Assembly: GCA_950295325.1 (NCBI GenBank)
Contig: OX485803.1
Coordinates: forward strand, 372,001 to 436,000
Direction of reading: 5' to 3'
From: Polytrichum commune
Taxonomy: Eukaryota > Streptophyta > Polytrichopsida > Polytrichales > Polytrichaceae
DNA: 64,000 bases
The stretch's first letter is position 1, and each line of letters opens with the position of its first letter. The notes under the pieces are model-generated. The model was given only the letters and a program-made list of their open reading frames with translations, searched no databases and was not told the DNA's origin. The position numbers and the translations under genes were made by a program. Shown here piece after piece: positions 12,201-24,800 of the stretch.

Positions 12201-15200
12201 GCTTGTGTGTCAGTCATCCAGTTTCTCTGGAGTTGATAGAATTGATGCTGTCAAATCAGTTCAATAGAAGTGTACCAGTAGAAACTCAACTATATTTCTC
12301 TGCTTCTCTTTCCTTAACCTATGAAGGCATCAGTATACTTTCCAAGGCCTATGTGGTTGTTTGTACAATCCTGCTAAGAAGTATTAAAGTCAAATTCTAC
12401 TTGGTCCATGCCACTGGAATCATATAACACAACTCACTACAAAGAGGAAGTGAAATAACAGTCACAGGTCACAGGTCACAATGGTGACAAGATATATGTG
12501 GTATTTATTTGAATATAAGCCATTTATACAAACCCAAATCTCCCTAGATGAACTTATATAAATCTATATGCTCTAATTGGAAATATGAAATCGCTTAGAG
12601 GGTTATCTTTAGATGGGGTTCACTTTTGACATGTTCAAATACAAGCAGAAATAATGAACACCTTTGTAGGACATCTTGAGGCCTGAAATGGCCTCTTGAA
12701 CCCTTCATGATTAAATGGTTCATGACATTCTTTTGCAGCATCCTATGAATCAAGAAGCATGAGTTATCGCTCTATCCTCTATGAAAGAGGGGTAATACCC
12801 ATATGTACCAGCACTATTGTGATCTGTGATTTCCAATTTTGCCTCAATCAAGAGGTCAACACTTTTCCAACCACTGTAAACAATGGCAAGTATGTTACCA
12901 GTTGATCCTTCCCTCCTAGACTTGTCAAGCATTGAGGGTCATCAGCATGGAATTGAACCACACCCCCATTTACAAGGGGCCCATGATTGCCAACTCTGGA
13001 GCTTTTGGCTTGTTGCTGTGTTTTTTCTCTTATAGGTAGTAATTGTGAATGAGTTTATACATTTGTTTCTTGGTAAAAATATTGTACAGGTATATGCAGC
13101 TGTAGAACAGTCTGTGCAAAGAGCACCACAACATGTGGAGGTTTTAACCTTGAGAGGTCTTATTTGCGAGTCTCGAGGGAGCCTTTCAGTTGCCATCAAA
13201 TGCTTCCAGCTGGTTCAATTTTTGCTCCAGGAGGCACATCGAGAGAACGAATCTATCCTTGTGGACAAAAGTTCAATGATCTCCTTGAACCTTGCAAGAG
13301 TCCTCTGTAAGGTGGACCTTCTCACCTACATCCATTCTTCAAAGCAAACCTGTAGGCCACATTCAATGTGCATGTAAACTTGACATTATGATTTGTAAAG
13401 CGTTTAGTAGTGAATACTTGGAAATAGTTTGAGAATTTTAATTAGGTGCTGTCTGAAATTATTGTGTTTTTGCTCACAGGCTGGCAGGTCAGTGGATGCA
13501 ATACAACAGTATGAGAAACTTGCAGATTCAGGTATTTTTATCTTAAGTTTAAGTTGACAAAGTTTCTCAATGTTATATGTGACAAAAGTCATTACCACAA
13601 TCGATTGCTGAGATCATTTGGGTGGTTATCATATGTATATTCTCTAGATTTCATATGTGTGTCTGTTTGTTTGTTTCAGAGACAATTGATGATAGATCAT
13701 AAAATTGAAGTTTTTGTAAGGTTTGTTTCGCCTGCTGGCTATCATGGGTGACACAGAATGTTCTTGCTTATCTTGAGTTCTTGTAACAGTACGGATTTTG
13801 GTAATTATTTGTGCTTTATGTATCTCAAAACTCAAGACACATCTTGAACAAGAGTGCTGGGTGGGACACAACCCACATATATTCACAATTGAGGGTGTCT
13901 TTTATTCTAGGCATTCTGCTGGAAGAGCCAAGAGCATTACGAAGCTATGCTTTAGCAGCTTGGCAGTCGGGACAGAGGGACTTGGGGGCAGCAATTGCAA
14001 AACAAGCTGTTGAACTTAGTGGAGGGCCAGATGCTATGTGCATGTACTGCAAGATGATGTACTGGCTTAGAGGGCCTATGTCTGTTCTTGAGGAGATAAG
14101 ACGGGCAAAATTGGAGCTGTTTCACAATTCGAACTTTAGCTTTGCGGTTCTTGCTTTGGCTGTAGCTGCAGACCATAAACAGTCTGTAACTGGTATCCTC
14201 TCTAGATGTAACCTGCTGTTTGAGCATGAGAGAGGCCCTCAGGCTCATCTGTTGTTAGCCACTGGAAAACAGGTATTCAATTCAGCACCTCATATGTTAG
14301 TATTTGCAAATGCCCTTGCTTTCTGTGAACAGATTTTGAGACTGGAAAGAAAATGTAGGAGGCGCAACTTGATTATGTGGAAACAAACAGAGAAATCTAG
14401 ATAGATAAGAGTAAAATATGTACTTTTCTGTGACCTTGTGTTGGGCTATACTTGAACCTTGATATTGGTGAGGGTCAGGGAAAACAAGGGGAAGAGCCTA
14501 TGTATAGTGATCCAACCGACAGCCTGCTCAAGTCTCTCCATTCCTTTCCAGACAGCATTTCAATACGGTATGGTGCAGATATTAAGCTGTTTATTCATGA
14601 TTTATCTCAATTGTACATTGCCAGGCTTGTACGCAATGGTTCCTGAGAGTGTTTTGAGCCTTCACTGGCATTTAAAGGCTTTTTGAGCTTCCCACTCCTG
14701 TTTTGTTCCAGTACGGCACTTGACTGTTGAGACCAAAAGATGTTATCTTTACCCTACCATATACTCACTTTCTCTAGCTGAATTTTGGGCACTGCTGGCA
14801 GGGCTAAGCTTGGTCAGGAACTCACAGAATGCAGTTATGGCAATCACTCAAACCTGGCACTTCAGAGTTGCAACGTGCTTCCCCCTGTGACAGCTGATCA
14901 GAGGGCTCTGTGTTCTAGTCTCATATCTGCGCTAGTGGCCTGCAGTGCCTGTGGAGCTACATGGCCTTCTTCAAACTTTTCATCATGTGCTAGTCACGCT
15001 GATGCGACAACCTCTGCACGTTCGCGTGTGATACGGTATGATTCTTGTGAATTCTGCAATTTTCAGGGAATATGCAAGGCTGTTATTTTGGGACTTTCTT
15101 GTCATTATCACCTGGCACCAGGTCCGTCTAATACAACCATATCAAATTTAAGAATCTATTGACACCCACTCCAGAATCAATAGGGAGGGTAGAATGTCTT

Positions 15201-17212
15201 TAATGGTAAATAATGCTAGGACTCCATGTTAAATATGATGGGATCTGCCCAAATTTTCAGGTTCTCATGTCTAGCTTCGTTGCAATTCATATTAGAGTTA
15301 TGTTGGCTGGGCATTTTTGGGAACAGGTAGACTCACTGTCACATCCTTCTTTGACTGTAAAATCAAATTTAAGATTCTGGTTCACATAGAGGGCATGTGC
15401 AGGTGGGTGCATATGGAACCTTGGAATAAAATCGCAAAGCTGGGTCTTGTGCTCACCTTACAACAACGGCAGCACCCGTATACTGCAACCCTATCCATCA
15501 AACGTCTTGCTACTATCCAGCTAGTGGCTGGCTCTGATCATCCCAACATGAGTTTGCTACTCAGAGTCTGTGCTTCTGATGCCGCATTGCAGCATGGTGA
15601 TATTGCAGGAGCTCTGCACCATGCTAAAGCTGCATGCTCGCTGAATGCATCTTCAGAATTTCAATTTACTGCAAGCTTCCAGCTAACACGTTGTTATCTT
15701 GCTATCCAAAATCTCCAATCATTGCAAGTGGAACTTCAAAAATGCCGTCAGAATGTGAAACCTGATGATGTATTGGGGCTACTTAAGTTATCAGAAATGG
15801 AAAATTGGGCGGGGCCGCAAAGGAGAGCACAATTCTCAGACTTAGAGCAAGCTATGCGGTTGAAAGGTGTGTGTAAGCAAAAGCTATGGACCTCTCTCTG
15901 GCATCTTGGAAAAGCCAAAGGTCTTCTGCAAGCTGGAGATCTCCTATCTGCTGAAAGAGCTGCAGAAAAAGCTGTGGCTATCTATCCAGAATCTGCTACT
16001 CTCCATCTTTTTCATGGTAAGGAATATGCAGGATTTGCTTCTTTTTGTGTTTTTAATTTACTTTTGTGAATAACAATAAAGCATTGATGTGTACTCTCCT
16101 CAGTGTCCTAAGATGTTTTGAAAGTTGGTGTTGAAGAGGGCCTTTTGTGTATATTTCATGCAGGTGCAATCTGCTTGACTCTTTCAGAGTTTGGAGGCTA
16201 CACAGAGCACTTGAATTCGGCAGTTCAAAGCTTGAGCAGAGCATTTCAATGCGGCCCAAAGCCGATGCCAATCGCAGGTGCTTTGTTGGCACAGGCTGAA
16301 ACTGCACAAGCAAATTCTTGTAGCAGGAATACCCACAAGTCATTACAGCCTCTTCGGCTGGCTTGGACAGGCTGGCCTGCAGGTACTTTTCATCTTTACT
16401 CTGCACTACGTGGTCGAGCAATGACATGGTTTTCTCCCCATCTTGTGATCCCTGTCTTTATGGAATGGGTTGTCACCACCTAATATAAGTTGGAGCTCTT
16501 TTGACACTGGTACTGATATCCATCTTCTAGAAACACATGACAAATTTTAAAGTGCAACATGGTCATTGTCACATGGGTTGGTGTTGCACAATCAAATGCA
16601 GCACTAATTGAATGAATTCTGCTTGCTGTGCTCGTGTGCTGGTTATCTCCCATTGGAGTAACATGCCAGTGCCAGAATAAGTTTGGAATTGAAACTGCCA
16701 AGGAGAGTGTAACACCGACTATAATATATTGTCTAGGCACCTACTCCATGTCTAGGCCAATCCGATACCTTCCATCTCTTTCCCAACCAGAATGATCCTG
16801 TCATGGGACAGCTTTTGGATCATAGTATGAGCCTTATCGACAAACACTACTGTATTGCATGAGTATGGAATTACTGATATTATAACTACCTATATTCCTC
16901 ATGAGATAGGTTTCCTGGTATTGAACTTGAGATAAGTTCAACTCTTAAGTGGTTTTAGAAGAACGTTTGCTGATAATCCAAGTCGAATGAATGTGCTCAA
17001 CAAGGCTGCAAATTATATTCTCCTGTGTAGGCAGCAGGCCTGGTGAATTGTACTATCAGCTGGGATTGGTTGTGGAGCAGTTCAAGGCGCAAGATGGTGT
17101 GCATGCACCAGAGACACTGCAAAGTAAACAATCATGGACCCAAAGGGCATTGCATACAAACCCTTCATGTACTCACTACTGGGTTACTTTGCAGCAGTTC
17201 CATCATCTCTAA
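3273..17212 (+). CDS. SKI3: SKI3 / TTC37-like TPR scaffold of the SKI complex
   Basis: Scaffold that joins the SKI2 helicase and SKI8 and feeds mRNA to the cytoplasmic exosome for 3'-5' decay (family knowledge). Exons: 3273-3503, 5487-5757, 6259-6429, 6901-7156, 7323-7385, 7468-7684, 7778-7834, 8021-8230, 8390-8596, 8695-8817, 9349-9432, 9554-9604, 9684-9779, 9916-10056, 10195-10275, 10639-10913, 11259-11430, 11585-11706, 11861-11918, 12040-12165, 13090-13311, 13480-13531, 13911-14272, 14818-15035, 15403-16016, 16164-16382, 17031-17212. Every junction is GT-AG and all phases close: 4,881 nt, 1,626 aa, near the 1,564 aa of human TTC37. TPR helices run throughout (N-terminal YPEVVKCCKQVLKQDRRSYG; later EAARLDPREADVFRYLGHYY). 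Plant-SKI3-like landmarks are FAHLFPSN, RWVHMEPWN and C-terminal ALHTNPSCTHYW. The start is the first ATG in a GC-rich first exon. Starts of exons 3, 20 and 24 are the least certain; each was chosen because it alone keeps the frame. Confidence 0.9.
3605..4920 (+). repeat. Diverged ~180-bp tandem array in SKI3 intron 1
   Basis: A unit recognisable by TTGAGTTTTTCAATGGAATT..CTGTCACCCTAGAAT..GACTAGCATCAGGAACTG..GAGGTGAGCCGATGGGGTTTG..GGGCAGGGGATTACTGTGAA recurs with starts near 3611, 3803, 3980, 4164, 4318, 4500 and 4894. Spacing is 154-192 bp, apart from one gap filled by other sequence (about 4617-4850). Units are diverged and have indels. The ORF at 3979-4161 is an accident of one unit. It lies wholly inside the ~2-kb first intron. 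Confidence 0.8.
5754..6241. mobile_element. Inverted-repeat element forming SKI3 intron 2
   Basis: The left end (GAAGGTGGGTTTATACACAA then CCACC) is matched as an inverted repeat by the right end (GGTGG then TTATGTGTAAACTCACCTTC), about 25 bp. Inside, a GTTGTAGTTTAC..TTTGG.TCTATTTT segment is repeated near 5800 and 5928. The splice donor of SKI3 exon 2 (G|GTGGGT, 5757/5758) lies within the left terminal repeat and the acceptor zone begins immediately after the right one, so the element is essentially the whole intron (5758-6258). No protein is encoded, and no clear target-site duplication was found. It resembles transposon-born introns (introner-like), which is inference. Confidence 0.7.
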
Positions 17213-19047
17213 GATCTACTTTAACAAGGTGTTTAGATTTGTAGTCTCAGTAAACTGAAATGTGTAAGGATTGTGGACCTGAACCCACATTTATTTCAAA
17301 CTTGAATTTTCCGTGGACTTCATTAGTTATTCTATATGTCAGGAATACTTTTGGACTTGTACTGTTTTTCTGAGGATTTCATTCATTCCTTTTGTATCAT
17401 CCTAAACCTTTGATTTGTCTTAGAACCAAAACACTCTCTTATCCATCTCTTCATAATTTAAAGATATACGTTGACTTTAGCTTAGCTTTCTCTAAAGAAC
17501 GTACCAATAATTCTTTCGTATACATTGTTTGGGCTCTCATCTATTTCAGCTAATTTTGTATGCCTACAATTATCATAACTCTTATTATAACTCATTCTTT
17601 ACCTTTAGTTCTTACGATTAAAAGCTTAATCGACCAAATAATCAAATAAATTCTTTTCAATGTTATAATGAGAAGGTCCACTACCATACTATTAATCTCC
17701 CCTAATAGTTCTGGATTTCTACTAAGGAAATTGTATACCCCTATAACTTTTGCATAGAGAATCCAAAGATGACATACTATCTGTAAAAATTCAATGGTAG
17801 ATGGCTTAAATGCGCATAGATAAGTTGGCGTGAACCTATCTTCCATAAAGGTGTGCTTGTAAGTTTCCACATGGTTGTTTGAAATGTCCGGTTCACCTAG
17901 ATATCCCTACTATGATGGGTGGACCATAGATTACCTATTTGAGTGTTATTCTAGCCTAGGCAGCTTAAGCTTGGAGTTCCCATGCAATTTGTGTTAAGGC
18001 CTTGAGATTCAATTGGTTTTACTTGTTATCTTGAATCCCTATTTTTATACAACATACAACAATAATATGCCTCACCTACAAAATTGTGGAAGCAATTGAA
18101 AATTTATTTAAACAACAATAACAAAGCATGATACCTAAGGTATTCAATTGGACCAGTAGAATAATACAAACATAGACATGACAATCAAATGACAAAGGTT
18201 ACAAATTGAAATGTAGAATTTTTTTTTAATTGAGTTTAGAGAAACACTATTCACTATCAAAAAGTATGATCAATCCACATCACGTTTGCAACATACACAT
18301 CAATTCATGTAGTGTTTCACTTTAAGTTATCTCCCTAAGAGTTTATAAAGCTCCTACTGCCAAGCCAAAAGTAAGAACTTTCGAATCGCACTATCAACAT
18401 TGTTTACAAACATTCATTAACCGTACAGTACATTAGAAAAAATAAAAGCTAACATCAAGAATTTTAGGAGACATTTCATTACGTGACACAATTAGAATTT
18501 GGTCAATTACTTGATGTCTACTTATTTCAACTTCAAGCATTATAAACATACCTCTCTAGAATAATGTAGACCCATCATTTAGAGTCATGACATTTCCTAT
18601 TTTTATTTGCTAGGAATTGTGATACCTATGTGTCTTCAACCCTTAGACGAGGTTATATAAGCCAGATCTAGAGGAGAGGCCCCCATAACCGATCACTTAA
18701 GATATTTTGTGCCGATTCTAGAGAAGTATATGGCGGTGCAAATTCTCATCACAACACATAAGTGTCCGATTAAAAAAACAATTAAATAGTCACATAAGGT
18801 CCATATTCGCAAGCTTATAATGGACTATTTTCCTCAATGTGGGACCAATATTGCAATACAAAATGGAGGGACATGCTACATATTAGAAGACTTGGACCAC
18901 TCTTGACATTGGTGTTTGTTTTATGGTCTCTTATGTTAATATACAAAAGTTAGAAACTATTTGCACATCATGTAGCTAATGCACTGTGCCTAGTGCTTTG
19001 TGATGTCTACGTAGACCCATCCATTGCAAGCATGGAAAATACAAAGA
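17213..19047. other. Intergenic, no gene seen
   Basis: AT-rich sequence downstream of SKI3. It must contain the SKI3 3' UTR, but no canonical AATAAA signal stands out near the stop codon. The ORFs here (for example 17,592-17,870 on the minus strand) have no recognisable domain and look random. No repeat structure was recognised by eye. Confidence 0.5.
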
Positions 19048-19176
19048 GATGTATGGCGGCTTAAACCCAAGGCCTTAACCTCGATCCCATGGGAACTTCA
19101 AGACTAAGCCGCTTAAGGCCGGAACAGTATTGAGTTGGATGGGCGACCTTCGTAGCACTTGATTTCTGGTGCACCC
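19048..19176 (+). repeat. 5S rRNA-derived sequence (Cassandra-TRIM or SINE3-like)
   Basis: The core 19,081-19,148 follows plant 5S rRNA: GATCCCAT, then GAACTTCAAGACTAAGCCGC (5S has GAACTCCGAAGTTAAGCGCG), then a GGATGGGCGACC box (5S GGATGGGTGACC), and GGTGCACCC at the end. These are the A-box, intermediate and C-box regions of the internal Pol III promoter. The first 30 bases match poorly and the total is slightly longer than 120 bp, so this is not a functional 5S gene. Plants carry 5S cores in Cassandra TRIM elements, and 5S-derived SINEs also exist; only one copy and no paired LTR are visible here. Confidence 0.6.
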
Positions 19177-20161
19177 TACCACCTATGATCTACGCAATCA
19201 TAGCACTCGGGGGTAGCTGCGCGAACCAAATATTTTCAACCAACCATGTGGGAACCGAGGGGTTTGTCCCTGGGGGAGCTAGGTGCCAACCAGCTTGTCC
19301 GCTCCCGTTTAAGGTGTTCACCTTTCGAAAGACGCAATAATCGTTGGGGCCCTCTCATTCTCCTAATACCCGTTTTGAGATTACATATAGATTTAACTCA
19401 CCTAAAAACGAAGCAACACCATAATTCACACCAATGGCAATATCGGAGTCGTCTTTCTTTCCTTCCAAAGAGATATTCTATAGGCTAAATGTTTCTTTGT
19501 TAGGACGAATTCATTCTAGGGGATGGGCTTCATATAGAGGTGGGGGCTATGATAGGAGTTGGTTAGGTTTCTAATATATATTTTAATTATTCATTTTGAG
19601 TATATTAAATTTCTAATTCTTCATTAATTATGCATTTATAATTGTTTTTTGCTACTGCTTGATGAATTGCCTACTTCTCACTCAAATATGTTATTATTTA
19701 TCAATTCCCATTTGTTTAGGTCTGACTGACCACTTCTCTACCTATATTCAATTTGGAGAAAATCTTGGCAAACCCATGATGACACGTGGCATAAATATTA
19801 AGGTTAATGGGCCATAAATGAGTACTTGACGCTTAATATGACCTGAATGTAGGGTGATCGTACTCTATTCTATGTATGACGGACTTACGGGTTTCACATA
19901 TTGAGTCAAAGCAAAAGAGTTGTTGTAAAAGTGAAACAAATGTCACTTCATGAATGTATGGAAACACCTGCAAAACATATTGATCTTCAAACCTCACTGG
20001 TTCATAAGTCATATGCAAAATCGTAATGAGCCAAGCCCAAGCTATTGTGACTACATGAAACTTGAAAAGATTGAGGGGCATGGGTGACGAGGCCATCGAC
20101 GTTGAGCCTTTCAAAACAAGCCAACCATTAAAAATGGATGAATGGTGTGAGATATTTATTC
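19177..20161. other. Intergenic, no gene seen
   Basis: The first ~200 bp are GC-richer than their surroundings and may belong with the 5S-derived element (for example GAGGGGTTTGTCCC at about 19,258). The rest is AT-rich. No domain-bearing ORF, tRNA or clear repeat was found. The stretch ends at ATATG, the target site of the Ty3/gypsy insertion. Confidence 0.45.
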
Positions 20162-20166
20162 ATATG

Positions 20167-21773
20167 TGTGAGGCCAAACCCCCACCCTTAAGCGTCCATA
20201 GTCCGAGTAGTGGGTTTGGGCTCACATTCCTCCGCGGTATTGGATTTGGACTTGGATGAGTCCATAGTGCAAGGTTCACCCTTCAAGTGGTCTTGGATTT
20301 AACTAGCTCCTTCATAAACCCAGCTCCTTCATAAACCCAGCTTCTTAGCTTCTAACTAAACAAACCCAGCTCCTTCATAAACCCAGCTCCTTCATGAACC
20401 CAGCTCCTTAGCTTCTAACTAAACAAACTCAGGTCCTTCATAAACCCAGCTCTTTACTTTCTAACTAAACAAACCCAGGTCCTTCATAAACCCAGCTCTT
20501 TACTTTCGAACTAAACAAACCCAGCTCCTTCATAAACCCAGCTCCTTCATAAACCCACAACTTTGTAGTTGTAATCCCCAACTACCTCACTAATTATTCA
20601 AGCCCTTAACTAATCTTCCTACCTAATTTCCCTAATTCTACTAACAACCCCTTTCTAATCACACAATTCTTCTCTAATCCTAAAATCCTAAAATCCTAGA
20701 GAGGAGAGGGGGAGAGAGAATTTCCTAACTTCACTAAGACTAACTAATCCACACAAGTATATTTTTGCACTCATCACAACATCAAGTGCTCAACTCTTAA
20801 ACATGGAACTTGCAACCACGTGTATTCAAAACATGAACTTAAAGTACCACAAATTGGAATCATGAATTAACTTTAAAATCCTTCACGTCAACACTAATTC
20901 TACCAAGAGGTCAAGCCCTCTTCAAGGCTAACAAGCCTTGGCTCTCAAACTAAAAACTAAGCACACACATGTGCTCCAATATGGCTTCCCACACCCACAC
21001 TTATAACTCGTGGGGTGCCTTGGAGCACAAAGGAAAGAGAGGATGAGTGAGGGAAGAATGAGGGATTATATAGTAAGCTTGAGGGGGTGAGCACCCTCAA
21101 GGCTCACGATAAGCCCTTGAGATTTCCTCCTACTTAGTAGGCGCCAATCCTATCTTCTAAGTCTTCCTCCCTCAAATGATCAACAAGGATCCTAATTCGA
21201 ACATTTAACTAGCCTTGGCTTTCTACCTACCACACTTTACCAAACTTGGGATGCTTCAACCCAAACTTAGCCTCCTTCGCTTTCCGCCGCCATAACTTTC
21301 TCCCCTTACTTTCCCAAATCGTCGCTCACCACTTAATTCAAACCACGATGCTTAACTCGTGATTTGATTGGTGCTTTGAGAATTTGCTTATCCTCCACCT
21401 TGCATTCTTCCTTGGGCCTTCCCCATTAAGTGGCCATGATGAGGTGGTCCACTTGTGCGCTCCATGTGATCCTCCATTCATCCCAATTCGAATGCACTTG
21501 CCTCTTGAATCACTTTGGTTGTCTCCATCCATTTGTACTAGCCTACTCACTAACTATTCAATCCAAGTTCTCCTTACCTATCCTCATTCACTCAAATCCT
21601 TCCGAAGGTAAAAACACAATAACAACTCACATCCTAGCCTCTTACAACATGGTACTTCTAAGACTAACATTTCACTCTTTTTATATTTTTGTGAAGTAAC
21701 ATGCTACTTCAAAGTGCATCAACTAACGTTTCAAGGGTTTAAGACTAAATGTGGGCACCCTTTTGGGCTCACA
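20167..21773 (-). repeat. 3' LTR of the complete gypsy element (1,607 bp)
   Basis: Direct copy of 28,986-31,167 but 575 bp shorter. The missing piece corresponds to 29,125-29,690 in the other LTR, with the junction at GGATTTAACT|AGCTCCTTCAT near 20,300. Outside that the two LTRs match almost base for base; mismatches I noticed are a few single bases, for example GAATCAC against GAGTCAC near 21,510 and 30,901. It contains the AGCTCCTTCATAAACCC minisatellite. Several small ORFs in it recur in all LTR copies and are not genes. Confidence 0.9.
20300..20560 (+). repeat. LTR minisatellite, copy in 3' LTR
   Basis: Tandem units of AGCTCCTTCATAAACCC (17 bp, variants with ATGAACCC), combined into longer units with TTAGCTTCTAACTAAACAAA or TTTACTTTCTAACTAAACAAA. 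The corresponding array in the other LTR is at 29,688-29,951, and the start of a third is at 63,955-64,000 (inverted). The unit order differs between copies, so the array changes length quickly. Confidence 0.85.
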
Positions 21774-21834
21774 TAATTGGCGACCATCGGGGGATGAATC
21801 CAAACATCTCTTGCTCCAAGGGTAAGTTGCCTAG

Positions 21835-24800
21835 TCAAGCTCGGTACTCCTTACATCTACTTCCCGATGTACGGGTAGGAAAGAGCTCACCATTCAACGT
21901 TTCCAATTGAATTGAATTATTAGGAAAGACCTCATAGACAAGGTAAGGTCCTAACCATACCGCATTGAATTTCGCCGGAAATTCAAGCTTTCGTGCGTCT
22001 TGAATCATGACCATCATTCCCGGTGTTAGGGCCCTTCTCTTATGTCGTTTGTCGAAAGTAATCTTTCTTCTTCTTTGGATTGCCTCAATATGTTGAGCCG
22101 CCATTCTCCTCCCTTCGTCAAGTGCTTCCAAATCGGTTAGTCGATTTCGTAAGGATTGACTTTCGGTAAGTCTCGTACTCACGGCCACCCTAAGTGACTC
22201 GACTTCATATTCGATTGGTAGTGTCGCTTCAAGACCATAGACTAAGGAAAATGGTGTAGCACGCGTAGTTACCTTATAGGTTGTACGGTATGCCCAAAGT
22301 GCCGCCGTTAGTTTCGTATCCCAATCCCGCTTCGAGTCTATAACCGTCTTGCGTAGTATACTCACCAAAATTCCGTTAACCCTTTCCGTTTGTCCATTGG
22401 TTTGTGGGTGGTAGGGAGTAGTCTTCCGGTGATCAATTTTAAATTTCTCTGTCATCTCTCGAATCAAGTCATTCAAAAAGTGAGTACCCCTATCGCTTAC
22501 TAGGATCTTCGGCACCCCGAACCGCGAAATTATGTTTTTGTACATAAATGTTGCCGCGTGTTCCGCCGTGTCGGTCTTCACCGCTTTGGCTTCCGCCCAC
22601 TTGGTGAGGTACTCGGTTGCCACCACAATATATTTCATTCCTTTTGAAGATTGGGGATGGACCTCACCCACATAGTCGATGCCCCATTTTTCGAAGGGAA
22701 TTAAGGGTAATGATACATGTAAAGGCATCTCCATTCTAAGGTCGTCTCGGGCATACCGTTGGCAAGCGTCACATTTCCTTACATAGTCATGGGCGTCCTT
22801 AAATAGTGTAGGCCAAAAGTAGCCCGCTCTAAGTATTTTTTGCCCGGTGAGTTGACCCGAGAAGTGACCGCCGCAAGCGCTATCGTGGCAAGCGATTAAA
22901 ATCGCTTCAACCTCCGTTTTTGACACGCATCGTCGTAAAATACCATCGGACCCCCTTCTAAACAACCTATGGCCCACTACAACAAATTGCCTACTATTTA
23001 CCCTCACCTTCCTTCTCTCTTCTTTTGTCCACTCTTTGGGCAACTTGTGGGTTGTTAGAAATTCCACTATGCCCGCATACCACTCCGGTGTAGAAGTGAC
23101 CACAAAGAGGCTATCATCTACTAACATATCATTTACCGGATTTTTTCCTATCTCCTCCGACAACCTAGACAAGTGGTCCGCTTGTAAATGCATACGACCC
23201 GGTTTATATTCCACCGTGTAGTCGAATTCTTCTAATAACAAAACCCACCTAGCTAACCTACCACTTAACCCCGCCTTGTTAATTAGATACTTGATAGCCA
23301 TGTGGTCAACAAAAAATACAACCGGGTTGCACATGAGGTAATGCCTAAACTTTTTAACGGAAAACACCATGGCTAGGCACTCCCTCTCCGTTGTAGAGTA
23401 GTTTCTTTCGGCGGGGGTCAATTGCTTACTCGCATAAGCTATAGGTTGATCCTTCTCTTTTTCTCCCGTTGCTTGACAAAGCGCACTCCCTATTGCCACA
23501 TTACTAGCATCACAATAGACGTGAAAAGGTTTACCCCAATTGGGTGGTATCAACACCGGATAGGTGCTCAACCTATCCCGCAATTCCTCAAAGGCTTTTT
23601 GACAAGCATCCGTCCACTCGAATTTGACATCCTTTTTTAGCAAATGGGTAATGGGCACCGCTATCTTTGAAAAATTAGGAATAAGTTTCCGGTACCATCC
23701 CACATGTCCTAACAACTTAGAGATCCCCTTGGAATTGGTTGGAGTTGCCAAGTCGCTTATGGCCGCAATCTTATCCGGATCGGGTTCTCTACCTTTCTCA
23801 CTAACAACATAACCCAACAACACTCCCTTATTCACTCCCAAAAATGTCTTATCCGGGTTCAATGCTAACCTCATCTTCCTACACCTAACCAATGCCTCCC
23901 TAACACAATGTAGGTGATCATCCACATTACTTTGTGTGCTAAAATCGTCCACAAAGACGGTCATGGATTTGAACAACAAGTCGGTGAAGATATACATTAC
24001 TAATCGTTGGAAAGTAGCCGGGGCATTACATAACCCAAATGGCATCACTACCCACACAAAAGTACCCCAAGGTGTAGTAAAAGCCGTTTTATGGATATCT
24101 TGGAGGGCTATGGAAATTTGATTATAACCCGCATACCCATCCATAAAGGTATATCGCGAATGACCTCCAACCTCCTCAAGCAACAAGGTGATAAAAGGTA
24201 AGGGGAAGTGATCCTTTTGTGTGCACGAATTCAATTTCCTATAGTCGACACAAACCCTTAATTTCCCATTTTTTTTCTTTACTAAGACCATAGGAGAAAC
24301 CCAATCCGTGATTTCCACCGGCTTGATAAACCCGGCCTTCAATAACCTTTCCAATTCCGCTTTCACCAACAATTGCAATTGAGGATTCATCCTCCTCTCC
24401 TTTTGTCTAATTGGCCTCGCCCCCGGAATTAAAGGAATCCGGTGCTCTACCATTTCCCTAGGAATTCCCTTAAACTCATCGTAGGACCATGCAAAAGTAT
24501 CACTAAACTCATCCACCAAATTGCTATACTCCCTAACCTCTTTCTCCCCCAATTTGGAGCCCATCTTCATTTGTCGGGTTTTTCCATTCTTTAATTTCAC
24601 ATCCACGTACCGCCAATCCGCTTCCGACACATGTGCTTGCTCCTCTTTGTTCCGATACCAATCGGAAGGCACATTGGGGTAATCTTTCACATCTTGACCT
24701 ACAACTATCCCCGTAGACGTGGTCTTGAAATGTAAAGGCTCCTCCAATTTCGATGACTCAATAATCACATCCTCCTCTTGAGTCCCATCTACATGAATTA

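Noticed and set aside
14452-14686. Overlapping ORFs as an extra SKI3 exon
   Set aside because: Exon 23 to exon 24 (14,818) joins in phase without them and they show no TPR pattern.
14771-14890. Alternative frame of SKI3 exon 24 starting EFWALLAG
   Set aside because: Attractive peptide, but it hits a stop and cannot join exon 25 in phase; the frame ending VIR|WVHMEPWN does.
19048-19176. Functional 5S rRNA gene
   Set aside because: The 5' third does not match and the length is off.
21774-21834. Polypurine tract before the 3' LTR
   Set aside because: No purine run of usual length is visible on the element strand.
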